Assembly: GCA_016795385.1 (NCBI GenBank)
Contig: JAEUHI010000018.1
Span: forward strand, 1-64,000
Length of the DNA stretch: 64,000 nucleotides
Source of the DNA: Verrucomicrobiales bacterium
Lineage (GTDB): Bacteria; Verrucomicrobiota; Verrucomicrobiia; Verrucomicrobiales; DEV007
Reading direction: 5' to 3'
Position numbers and translations under genes: made by a program. The notes beneath the pieces are model-generated. The model saw only the letters and a list, made by a program, of their open reading frames with translations. It was not told where the DNA came from and ran no database searches. This document shows, piece by piece, positions 47,879 through 57,300 of the stretch. Within the stretch, counting starts at the first letter, position 1. The number at the start of each line of letters is the position of its first letter.

Positions 47879-50800
47879 ATGCTCTTTCTCAACACCATCC
47901 TCCTCCTCGGCGCGCTCGGGATCTCCATCCCGATCATCATCCATTTGCTGAACCGCCGGTCCAGCCGCGTCGTCGACTGGGGGGCGATGAATTTCCTCCT
48001 CGAATCCCTCGCCATCCGCAACCGCCGCATCCAGCTCGAGGAGGCCCTCCTCATGGCGGCCCGTTGCCTCCTCGTGGGGCTCCTCGCCCTCGCCCTCGCG
48101 CGACCTTTCATTCCACCGGGATCGACGATCCCCTGGCTCCTCGTCCTGCCGCTCCTCCTCCTCGCCGTCGTGGGGCTCGGCGTCGCGGTCGTCCTGCATG
48201 ACGAAAAGATCTGGCGTCGCCGCATCGCGATCGCTTCCGTCCTCGTCCTGTTGCTTTGCGCCGCGCTGATTTTCTTCGAGAAGTTTCTCAATCTTTCCCG
48301 TTTCTCGCCCGGTGCCCGGCAGGACATCGCCCTCATCATCGACGCCTCGACCTCGATGGGCATCGCCACCGACGGCACCACCAATTTCGAGCGTGCCATC
48401 GAGGAGGCCCGCACCCTCGTCAAGCGTGCCCCGCGTGGTCACGCCTTCAGCCTCATTGTCGGCGGTCCCTCCCCCTCGGCCCTCGTCCTCGATCCCACGA
48501 CCGACCGGGCCGCCCTCGACGCCGCGCTGAACGAACTGACCCCGCTCGACGGGGCCATGACCACCTATCAGGCCTTCACCCTCGCCTCCCTTAGCCTCGC
48601 CCGCGGGGCCAATCCCGCGAAACAGATCGTGATCCTGACCGACGAACAAAACGTCGGCTGGGAAATCGGCCAGAGCGGCCGCTGGAATTTCCTCCGCGAC
48701 GCCTTCAAGAACCTGCCGAGCGAACCGCAGATCATGGTGCGAAGGATGCCGATGCCCGACTTCGTGAGGAATCTCGCCGTCACCGACGTCCGCCTTTCCC
48801 GCGAGATCGTCGGAATCGACCGTCCCGTCACCATCACCGCGACGGTCGCGAACACGGGCAATGAAGCCGTCACTCCCGCCGCTCTCGTTCTGAAGATCGA
48901 CGACGGCCGCGACTACCGCGACGCCTCCCTTGGCCAGCTCCGTCCCGGGGAGGAGCAGGTCGTCACCTTCACCCACCAGTTCGGTGCGGCCGGCGCGCAT
49001 TCGCTGTCTCTCACCCTCGAGGTCGAGGACGACATCGCGAGTGACAACACGGGATGGTCGGCGTTGAACGTGGCGAATGAATTGAAAGTCCTCATCGTCG
49101 AGGGACGTCCCTCCGCCCGCGCCCTCGATCGCGCCGCCGCCTTCGCCGCCGTGGCCCTCGCGCCCTCGGCTCTCACTCTCGATCCCACCCTCGAGGCGAA
49201 CATCCCGGGAGAAAGCGACGAGGCCGCCGATGATTTCAATCCGAACTACGATCCCACCCTCGACCCCATCCGTTTCCTCGTCGATCCCCAGGTCGTCGAT
49301 CTTTCCGATCTCGGGGTGATCTCCGATTTCTCGACCTACGACACCGTCATCCTCGCCGACGTGCCGCGCCTCTCCGTTCCCGTCGCGGCGAATCTCGCGC
49401 GTTACGTCGAAGACGGAGGCGGGCTTCTCGTCGCGGCCGGAGCCAAGGCCCAGGGCGAATTCTACAACGCTTGGAAACTCGCCGACGAATCACCCTTCCT
49501 CCCCGCCACGATCGCCGATCCTGTCGTCGCCTCGGCCACCGAAGGCTTTTCGCCCTCGGCCCAGACCCTCACCCATCCCGCCCTCGCCAAGGTCGCCGAT
49601 CCCGCCAAGAGCGACTTCTCCGGCACTGTCATCACGAACTACCGCCCCCAGACCATCCCCGAAGCCCTCGCCAAGGATGCCTCCGTCGGCGCGCGGCTCA
49701 ACAATGGCGAGATCCTCCTCAGCTCCCGCAAGGCGGGCCGCGGCCAGGTGGTTTTGTTAGGCATCCCCCTCGATCTCTCCGCCGGCAATCTCGTGACGCG
49801 CCAGGCTTTCCTGCCCTTCATCCACGAACTCGTCTACCACCTCGCCGATCCGGCCTCCTACCAGCTCAATCTCGAGCCGGGCTGGGAGGTCAATCTCGGG
49901 CTCGCCGGCAAACGCGGCCGCGCTCTCGGCGAGGGACTGATCGGACGTTACTTCGCGGGCCACAACGCCACCGAGCCAAGTCACACCCGCCAGGATCCCG
50001 CGATCCAATTCAACTGGATGAACGGCAGCCCCGCCCCGGGTATTCCCGCCGATGGCTTCCGCGTCGAGTGGACCGGCAAAATCCAGGTGCCCGATCCGAA
50101 GCGCCTCACCTTCCAGGCCGAGGTCGACGACCACCTCGAGATCTTCATCGATGGCAAGTCCGTCGTGCAGTTCAACCAAAGCACGCGCGAACGCCGCTTC
50201 TCGGGCAAGATCGAGGAAAACCGCTGGTATGATTTCCGCGCCGTCTACCGCGAGGAGGGCGGCGAGGCCAAGGCCATCCTGAAGTGGGAGGCCGACAAGC
50301 TGCCTTCGCAGATCATCCCGCCGACGCGCTTCCGCACCTTCTCCGGCGAGGGCGACGAGACCGGCCGCGAGAGCAGCCTCGCCTCCTTCCCCGTGAAGGG
50401 ACCCGATGGCAAACCGCGCGTCGCCGCGCTGAGTTCGAAGGACGGCGGATCGGTGCTGAAGCTGCAGGGGCAGATTTCCTCCGGCCTTTACCAGCTGACC
50501 GTGCCCGAGGATCAGACACCGTTCTTCACCGACTTCCTCCGCGAAGGCGGACGCGAGATCCCCTTCACCGTGAAACGCGATCCCGCCGAGAGCCGTCTCG
50601 TCCGCCTCACCGATTCCGACTACGCCTTCCTCGCGAACTTCGTCACCCTATCAAAGCCACAAACGCTCGAGGAGCTGATCGGTTTCCTCAACGGCAACCA
50701 GTTCGGCCAGGAGTTGTGGAAGTACCTTGCGCTCGGCGCCTTCGCCTTCCTCCTCCTCGAGATCGTCCTCTCCCGCTGGATCGCCCGCAGCCGCCGCATG

Positions 50801-50887
50801 GGCGAGGAGATCAAGATCCAGTTCGAATCCAAAGACGCCCCCAGCAACGCCTTCCGCGAACAGCTCGCGAGGTTCGGGAAAGCTTGA
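47879..50887 (+). CDS. BatA-type membrane protein with vWA and PA14 domains
   Basis: 1002 residues. The N-terminus is the BatA/aerotolerance type (two-helix MLFLNTILLLGALGISIPIIIHLLNRRSSRVVDWGAMNFL, then further helices around residues 85-135). A vWA domain follows with MIDAS DASTSM (D155) and IVILTDEQN. Residues ~300-400 look like a CARDB-type beta-domain and ~420-600 like a glutamine-amidotransferase-fold module (ADVPRLSVPVAANLARYVEDGGGLLVAAG). At ~685-805 there is a clear PA14 domain (GLIGRYFAG, FRVEWTGKIQVPDPKRLTF, IFIDGKSVV), unusual in this family. A last helix (~955-975) leads to a basic tail. It likely spans the membrane with large periplasmic domains. Confidence 0.88.
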   Translation: MLFLNTILLLGALGISIPIIIHLLNRRSSRVVDWGAMNFLLESLAIRNRRIQLEEALLMAARCLLVGLLALALARPFIPPGSTIPWLLVLPLLLLAVVGLGVAVVLHDEKIWRRRIAIASVLVLLLCAALIFFEKFLNLSRFSPGARQDIALIIDASTSMGIATDGTTNFERAIEEARTLVKRAPRGHAFSLIVGGPSPSALVLDPTTDRAALDAALNELTPLDGAMTTYQAFTLASLSLARGANPAKQIVILTDEQNVGWEIGQSGRWNFLRDAFKNLPSEPQIMVRRMPMPDFVRNLAVTDVRLSREIVGIDRPVTITATVANTGNEAVTPAALVLKIDDGRDYRDASLGQLRPGEEQVVTFTHQFGAAGAHSLSLTLEVEDDIASDNTGWSALNVANELKVLIVEGRPSARALDRAAAFAAVALAPSALTLDPTLEANIPGESDEAADDFNPNYDPTLDPIRFLVDPQVVDLSDLGVISDFSTYDTVILADVPRLSVPVAANLARYVEDGGGLLVAAGAKAQGEFYNAWKLADESPFLPATIADPVVASATEGFSPSAQTLTHPALAKVADPAKSDFSGTVITNYRPQTIPEALAKDASVGARLNNGEILLSSRKAGRGQVVLLGIPLDLSAGNLVTRQAFLPFIHELVYHLADPASYQLNLEPGWEVNLGLAGKRGRALGEGLIGRYFAGHNATEPSHTRQDPAIQFNWMNGSPAPGIPADGFRVEWTGKIQVPDPKRLTFQAEVDDHLEIFIDGKSVVQFNQSTRERRFSGKIEENRWYDFRAVYREEGGEAKAILKWEADKLPSQIIPPTRFRTFSGEGDETGRESSLASFPVKGPDGKPRVAALSSKDGGSVLKLQGQISSGLYQLTVPEDQTPFFTDFLREGGREIPFTVKRDPAESRLVRLTDSDYAFLANFVTLSKPQTLEELIGFLNGNQFGQELWKYLALGAFAFLLLEIVLSRWIARSRRMGEEIKIQFESKDAPSNAFREQLARFGKA

Positions 50888-50980
50888 GATGAAGGTTTTT
50901 GAAAACAGACACGATCTCTCCGCAGTCCCTATCTGCGGTCATCGGCGTGTCATCAGCGCTCATCCGCGTTCCTTCTTTTC

Positions 50981-51020
50981 CACGCAGATGTCCGCGGATC
51001 TCCGCAGATTTCCGCAGATG
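50981..51020 (+). repeat. four tandem decamers (TCCGCAGAT-type)
   Basis: Four 10-bp units in register, two being TCCGCAGATT and TCCGCAGATG; the others differ by one to three bases. Upstream a hairpin CCGCAG-(7 nt)-CTGCGG (50920-50938) uses the same word. They lie in the 213-bp gap between the BatA-like and vWA genes; no gene is present there. Confidence 0.8.
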
Positions 51021-51047
51021 CATTTCTTGAGAGCGTTCTCTCTCCCC

Positions 51048-51093
51048 ACCTTTCACCTTTTACCTTTTACCTTTTACTGCGGCCTCCGGCCGC
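51048..51093 (+). repeat. four heptamers plus GC hairpin before the GTG start at 51101
   Basis: ACCTTTC then three ACCTTTT units (51048-51075), AC, then the perfect hairpin GCGGCC-TCC-GGCCGC (51079-51093), then seven bases and the GTG start. The array and spacing mirror those at 54334-54379, and no SD is present. Confidence 0.9.
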
Positions 51094-51100
51094 CCCTGCC

Positions 51101-54100
51101 GTGAACACCGACGACTTCAGCCGCACCGACCTCCTCGATTCGCTCGGGCCCTTTCTCTCGGGCCCGGGGCTGATCGTCTGCGCCCTTCTCTGGCTCGCCA
51201 CGGTGAAGCTACGCGGCCGTTTTCCCAAGGCCAACGTCGCTCTCTCGATCCTCGGCTTCCTTCTCGCCTCGTCGGCCTGTTGGCTCGCCTTCCAGTTCCT
51301 CGGCGCCTTCTTCTCCCTCGCCACCTCTTGGTCGCTCATCACCATCGCCCTGCTCGGCGGAGCCGCGTCGGAGGCGATCGTCTGGATCTACGGCTTTGAG
51401 AAATCGCTCGTCACGCCGCGCAAGGGACGCTTTCTCCTCGGTCTGAGGCTCGCCTCGCTCGTCGTCCTTCTCCTCATCCTCGTGCAGCCGGTGCGTTCTT
51501 TCATCGAGGAACGCGAGATCTCCCGCGAGGTCGCGGTGCTCATCGACGACTCCGATTCGATGCGGCTCTCCGACCAGCGTCTCACGCCCGCGCAGAAGCT
51601 CGACCGAGCCGCCCTCCTCGCCGTTCCCGGTTTGGAAAAACGTCCCGCCCTCGCCGGGATCGCACGGCAGGCCGCGGCTCTCGATGCCGCTTTCGCGGAG
51701 GAAGTGAACGCCCTGCGCTCCGCACCGGATCTGCAGACCGGACTCGAAGGCCGCGCCGCGCAACTGCCCGAGGTTTTCAAAAAGCTCGAAAGCGATCGCG
51801 CCGCCCTGACCAAAACCCTCACCGACACCCTCGCCACGAACCTGCCGGGCGAGGTGAAGGGCAAGCTCGACGATTACCTGAAGCGCAGCCGCGATGGACT
51901 TTCCCGCATTCTCCCGCTCGCCTCACAGGCACTGGCCTCGGGCAACGCCGACGAACTCGTGAAACAGCTCGAAACCGCCCGCAATGAACTCGCCCCCCTC
52001 GTGCAAACGATCGCGGCCACCGGCGCGAAGGCCGACGAGGCGTTCTACAACGGTCTCGATGCCCCGACGAAGAAGTTCGTCGATGAAGCCGCCGCGACTC
52101 CGCGCGCCGAACTCGCGAAACGCGTCCTTTCCGCTCCTATGCCCGCCACCGGGGCCGCCGAGGGCGAAACGCCGGAGACCGAAGAGGGTCAGGCCGCAGA
52201 TCCGACCCTGTTGGGTCGGCTGAAGGATCGCTACAACCTGCGCTACTACCGCTTCGCCCGCGACGTGACGCAGATCTCCGATCCGCTCGCTGAGGAGGAA
52301 GGCGCGGAGATCGGAGCAAAACCCGAAAACGCCCAGACGGACCTCACTGGCGCGCTCGAGCACGTCCTCGACAACACCTCGCCCGAGTCGCTCGCCGGGG
52401 TACTTTTGTTAGGCGACGGACGCCACAACGGCGCCGCCCTGCCCGAGGACAGCCTGCGCCAGCTCGCGGTGCGCAACGCGCCGCTCTCCGCCGTGCCCCT
52501 CGGCGCGGATCTGGGGCCGGTCGACATTTCGCTCCTCTCGCTCAACGCGCCGGAGTCCATCTATCTCGATGACCGGGTCGTCGTCACCGCCACGGCGAAG
52601 CTCGATGGTTTCCTCGGCGAGAAGGTGCAGGCCGAGCTCGTCTCGGGCGAGGAGGTGATCGAGACCGTCACCATCGATGTCACCGACGTCAGTTTCCGCA
52701 CCGAGATCCATTTCGTCCACAAACCCGAGGCGAAGGGCATCCACGATTACCAGGTGCGGCTGAAGCCCGACGACCGCGAGATCTTCAAGGAAAACAACTC
52801 GTGGGATTTCAAGGTCGCGGTGACCGATGACCGCACCAACGTGCTCCTCGTCGATGGTTTCCCCCGCTGGGAATTCCGCTACCTGCGCAATCTTTTCTAC
52901 GGTCGCGACAAGTCGGTGCACCTGCAATACGTGCTCTTGAATCCCGACGAGATTCACCGCGGTCCGCAGCCGCCCACGGTCTACGCGAGCGCCTCGCGTC
53001 CCTTCGGTGAGGCCGAGGCGTCCCATCTGCCGCAGATCCATTCGGAATGGCAGCGCTTCGACGTCATCATCCTCGGCGACATCCCGCCGAATGCCCTCTC
53101 CGCCCGCGATCTCGCCGCGATCGAGGAAGCCGTGACCAAACGTGGCGCCCTCCTCGTCTGCGTCGCCGGCCCCCGCTACATGCCGCATGGTCACGACAGC
53201 CGCGTTCTGCAGGATCTCCTCCCCGTCGCCTACACGCCCGGCACCGCGACGCGCTACGACACGCCGGAGTCCGCCTATCGCATTCATCTCACGGCCGCCG
53301 GCCGCGAGCATGCCGTGACCTCGCAATCGACGAGCCGCGCGCTCAACGAGGAACTTTGGTCCACCTTTCCGCCGATGCGCTGGCGTTACTCGGGCGCCCG
53401 GTTGAAAGACACCGCCGAGGTGCTCGCCTACGCCCATCCCGTCGGCTCCGCACCGACTGCGGCAGGCTTCACGCCCGATGGCTCGCCCGGCTCGGTCGAG
53501 GCCGCGATCCAGCAACTCGCCAACCAGAAAAACGTCGAGGCGGAGAACGCGATCCTCTCGACGATCCGCGCCGGCCTCGGTAAGGTGCTGCTGCTGCATT
53601 TCGACCAGACCTGGCGCTTCCGCTACGGCGTCGGCGACACCTACCACCACCGCTTCTGGGGCCAGGTGACGCGCTGGGGCGCCGGACCCAACCTCCGCTC
53701 GGGCAATGACTTTGTCCGCCTCGGCACCGACCGTCTCAGCTACACCCCGAACGACGCCATCGAAGTGACCGCGAAGGTCCTCGACCCCGAGCGGCGTCCC
53801 GTCACCGACGCGGGAGTCGAGGTGGAGATCTGGAAAGACGGCGAACGTCTCCGCAAACAACGCCTGAGCTACCGCACCGATTCCTCCGGTCTCTATGAAA
53901 CCAGTCTGAGCGGTCTCGACGAAGAGGGCGAATACGAATTGAAACTCGTCGGCGGCGAAGTCGAAGAAGCCATTGCCGCGGTGCCTGACGGACCCAAGGA
54001 GATCTCGACCGAACTCCTCGTCGTGACGACCCGCAATCCCATCGAACTCGCCGAACTCACCGCCGACCGCGATTTCCTCAATCGCGCCACGACCATGACC

Positions 54101-54280
54101 GGCGGCAAACTGGCCGAACTCGACGACCTCGCCAGCCTCGTCCACAGCTTCGGCGCCCCGAAAGAAGTCCTCAAGGAACGCCGCAATATCACGTTATGGG
54201 ATAAATGGCCCCTGCTCCTCGCCTTCTTCGGCCTCCTCACGACCGAGTGGGTGACGCGGAGGAGGAGCGGATTGGTGTGA
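51101..54280 (+). CDS. large membrane vWA/glutamine-amidotransferase-fold protein of the MoxR cluster
   Basis: 1059 residues from a GTG. Four N-terminal membrane helices (~20-36, 46-70, 74-94 and 112-128) are followed by a vWA-like start with MIDAS DDSDSM (D149-S153). A long alpha-helical insert (~165-385) interrupts the vWA domain. Then come the rest of the domain (TDLTGALEHVLDN, GVLLLGDGRHNG), beta-sandwich regions, and a glutamine-amidotransferase-like segment (VLLVDGFPRWEFRYLRNLF, FDVIILGDIPPN, RGALLVCVAGPRYMP). A final helix and basic end (WVTRRRSGLV) return it to the membrane. Proteins like this follow MoxR/DUF58/BatA genes in Verrucomicrobia and Planctomycetes; the function is unknown. 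Confidence 0.85.
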   Translation: MNTDDFSRTDLLDSLGPFLSGPGLIVCALLWLATVKLRGRFPKANVALSILGFLLASSACWLAFQFLGAFFSLATSWSLITIALLGGAASEAIVWIYGFEKSLVTPRKGRFLLGLRLASLVVLLLILVQPVRSFIEEREISREVAVLIDDSDSMRLSDQRLTPAQKLDRAALLAVPGLEKRPALAGIARQAAALDAAFAEEVNALRSAPDLQTGLEGRAAQLPEVFKKLESDRAALTKTLTDTLATNLPGEVKGKLDDYLKRSRDGLSRILPLASQALASGNADELVKQLETARNELAPLVQTIAATGAKADEAFYNGLDAPTKKFVDEAAATPRAELAKRVLSAPMPATGAAEGETPETEEGQAADPTLLGRLKDRYNLRYYRFARDVTQISDPLAEEEGAEIGAKPENAQTDLTGALEHVLDNTSPESLAGVLLLGDGRHNGAALPEDSLRQLAVRNAPLSAVPLGADLGPVDISLLSLNAPESIYLDDRVVVTATAKLDGFLGEKVQAELVSGEEVIETVTIDVTDVSFRTEIHFVHKPEAKGIHDYQVRLKPDDREIFKENNSWDFKVAVTDDRTNVLLVDGFPRWEFRYLRNLFYGRDKSVHLQYVLLNPDEIHRGPQPPTVYASASRPFGEAEASHLPQIHSEWQRFDVIILGDIPPNALSARDLAAIEEAVTKRGALLVCVAGPRYMPHGHDSRVLQDLLPVAYTPGTATRYDTPESAYRIHLTAAGREHAVTSQSTSRALNEELWSTFPPMRWRYSGARLKDTAEVLAYAHPVGSAPTAAGFTPDGSPGSVEAAIQQLANQKNVEAENAILSTIRAGLGKVLLLHFDQTWRFRYGVGDTYHHRFWGQVTRWGAGPNLRSGNDFVRLGTDRLSYTPNDAIEVTAKVLDPERRPVTDAGVEVEIWKDGERLRKQRLSYRTDSSGLYETSLSGLDEEGEYELKLVGGEVEEAIAAVPDGPKEISTELLVVTTRNPIELAELTADRDFLNRATTMTGGKLAELDDLASLVHSFGAPKEVLKERRNITLWDKWPLLLAFFGLLTTEWVTRRRSGLV

Positions 54281-54333
54281 TTCGTAGAAACTCAAAAGTC
54301 TAGCTCCTCTCCCCAGCGCCCATCGCAGCCAAT

Positions 54334-54379
54334 ACCTTTTACCTTTTACTTTCCCACCTTTTACCGGGCCTTCGGCCCG
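54334..54379 (+). repeat. interrupted heptamers plus GC hairpin before the start at 54386
   Basis: Two ACCTTTT units (54334-54347), nine bases, and a third ACCTTTT (54356-54362) are followed by the perfect hairpin CGGGCC-TTC-GGCCCG (54365-54379), six bases and the ATG. No SD is present. Confidence 0.9.
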
Positions 54380-54385
54380 AAAACC

Positions 54386-57300
54386 ATGAGCACCTTCGAA
54401 GCCGCCCTTGGACAACTGCCGCAGCCCATCCTCGACAAGCTGCAATCGATGATCCGCCGGGTGCGGAGGCTCCTCTTCATCCGGGGGCTCTTCGCAACGC
54501 TGGCGGTGGCGCTCGTCTGCCTCCTCGCGATCATGGCGGTGGACGCGACGATCACGCTGTTCTCGACGACCTCGCGCTGGATTCTCAGCCTCGCCGGGCT
54601 CGCGATCACGCTGGCGGCGGCGTGGTGGTTCCTCCTCCGTCCGCTCTCGCGCCGCTACACCCTCACGAAAATGGCGCGCATTCTCGAAGTGCGCCATCCG
54701 GAGCTGCAGGAACGCATTTCCACCGCGGTCGAACTGCTCGCGAGCGACGATCCGGATTCGATCCGCGGATCGCAGGAACTCATCCAGGCGGTGGTCGACT
54801 CGGCTGTCGATGATGTCGCCACGGTCGATCCGAAGACGGAATTCAAGCCGGCCCGCTCGAAAAAATTCATCGTCGCCTCGGCGATCTGCGCGGGTATCAT
54901 CGCGCTGCTCCTCGCGATCTGGCCACAACAGGCTTGGACGCTGCTGACGCGAGCCCTTGCCCCCTTCCTCGACATTGGCAACGCCTACGCCGACACCCTC
55001 GTCGTCGATCCCGGCGATGTTCGCGTCGCGAAGGGCGAGCCGGTGACGATCCAGGTCTCGGTGAAACACAAACGTCTCAAACGCGCCGAGATCCGCCGCC
55101 AGCTTCCCGACGGCACCGAGTCGGTCGAACGCATGGCCCTCATCGCCGAGGATCCGGACGGGACGAAGCGTTTCTCGCTCACCTTCCCCGCCGTCGAGGA
55201 AGGCTTCGATTATCGGGTCCGTGCGGGTGCCGCCCTCAGCCGCTATTTCGACGTCACCGCCGTCGAGCCGCCCACGGTGACGACGCTGGAGGTGAAATAC
55301 GACTATCCCGAATACACCGGCCTGCCGGACGCCGGCGGCGAGACCGAAACCGGCGAGATCCGCGCCGTCGCCCACACCCGCGTCTCGGTGACGGCGACGC
55401 TGAACAAACCGGCCTGGAGCGCCAAACTCATTCTCAACGAAACCCCGTCCGCGGCCGAGCCGGTCATCGCGGAGAATCGGGTGACCTGGGATTTCGAGCT
55501 GACCTCCGGCATGCGCGGAAGCTGGCACCTCGATCTCGCCGACGAGGAGGGATTCGCCAACCAGCCTTCGTCCTATCCCATCGAGGTCCTCCCTGACAAA
55601 GCCCCCACCGTGCAGATCCTCGCTCCCGTGCAACGCGACATTTCCCTGAAGCCGACCGAACGCCTCCCCATCGATCTCAGCGTGGTGGAGGACTTCGGCT
55701 TCGGCGATGTCGTCTTGATGGCGACGCCGGATGGTGCCGTCGCGCCGACCCAACTGGTGCAGCCTTCGCCCGCGGCGACGAACCGTCCCGGCACCTACTC
55801 GGCCCAGGCCCTTCTCGACCTGCCGGCCTTGAAACTGACGCCCGATCAGCGCCGTCTCGCCGTGCAGGTGCGGGTGCGCGACAACCGTCCCGAAAACTAC
55901 GACGGTCCCGGGGTGGGCTTGAGCGAGGTGATTTTCGTGACGATCGATCAGAACGCGAAATCCCTCGCCGACCAGGCGATCGAGGCGCAGAAGAAAGAAG
56001 TCGAAGAGCAGATCCGCGAAGCGAAACAGGAGCTCGAGAAGGCCCGCGATGATCTGCGTCGGGCCGAGCAGGAACTGATCCGCGACAAGGAGGTCAACAG
56101 CGAGGCGAAGGAGAAGCTCGACGAATTCACCGAGCACAACGAGGCCGCCCGCGAGAAACTCGAGCAGGTCGCCGCCACCCTCGACACGCCCCTCTTCCAG
56201 GAGCAGTCGCAGCAGGCCGCGAAGCTCGCCAACGAGCCCCTCGCCGAGGCGCAGGAAAAGGCCGACATGATTCCCATGACGGACGCCCAGCACGAACGCG
56301 TCGCCGAGGCGAAGGAGGCGCGCGCCAAGGTCGAGGAAGCGATCAAGGGACTCGACGAACTTTCCAAGTCGATGCGTGAGGCGAACGAGGACTACGAGGC
56401 GATTTCGAAACTGAACGAACTCGCCAACAAACAGCAGGAACTGGCGATGAAGGCGGAGGATTGGCAGCAGCGCGCCCAACAGGAGCGTGCCGCCGCCGAG
56501 CAGGCCGCACAGCAGGCGCCCGATGAAAACGCGAAGGAACAGGCGATGCGTCAGTTCGACCAGCAGCAGCAGCGCGAGGCGCAGCAATTCCAGAACGAAC
56601 AGAACCGCGTCGAGCAGCAACTGGGCGAGATGTTGAAGGAGAACGCCGCCGCCCTCGCCGAAGTGCTCAAAGAGCAGCGCGCCCAGAGCGACGATCTCGC
56701 CGAGCAGGCCGAGGCCCTGGCAAAACAACAAGAATCCCTGCGCGACGCAAGCCGCGAGGCGACCGACAAGAACGAAGACCAGCAGGAAGCCTTGCGTGAG
56801 GCCCTCGTCGAGCAACTCGCGCAACTGCAATCCGAACTCGCCCAGCAGGCCAAGGCTGCTGCCGAAGAAGCGCAGGAGGCGGCTGTGCCAGGCAAGGGCG
56901 AAGCCGAAAATGCTCCGGAATCCAATCAGGCGCAGGCGAATGCCGAAACCCAAAAACCGGCCAACCCCGAAGCCCAGGCCCAGGCCGCGGAAGCCCTCGC
57001 CCAGGCCGCCGAAGAGGCCAGCCAGGCCGCGGAAAATCTTGCCAAGAAAGACCTCGCCCCTGCCAGCGAAGCCGCGAGCGAAGCGAGCGAGACCCTCGCC
57101 AAAGCGGAGGCCGCGCAGGCGCAGGCGCAGGCCTCCGGGTCCGAACCGTCCGACTCGTCCGACTCGTCCGAACCGTCCGACGCGCCTGCAAAGAACGAGG
57201 CCGCCCCCGAAGCCGCTGCCCTTGCCCAACGCCAGGAAGCCCTCGCCGAGCAGATCGAAGCCGTGAAGGAAGGCCGGCTCCAGGAGGCCCTCGCCCAGAT

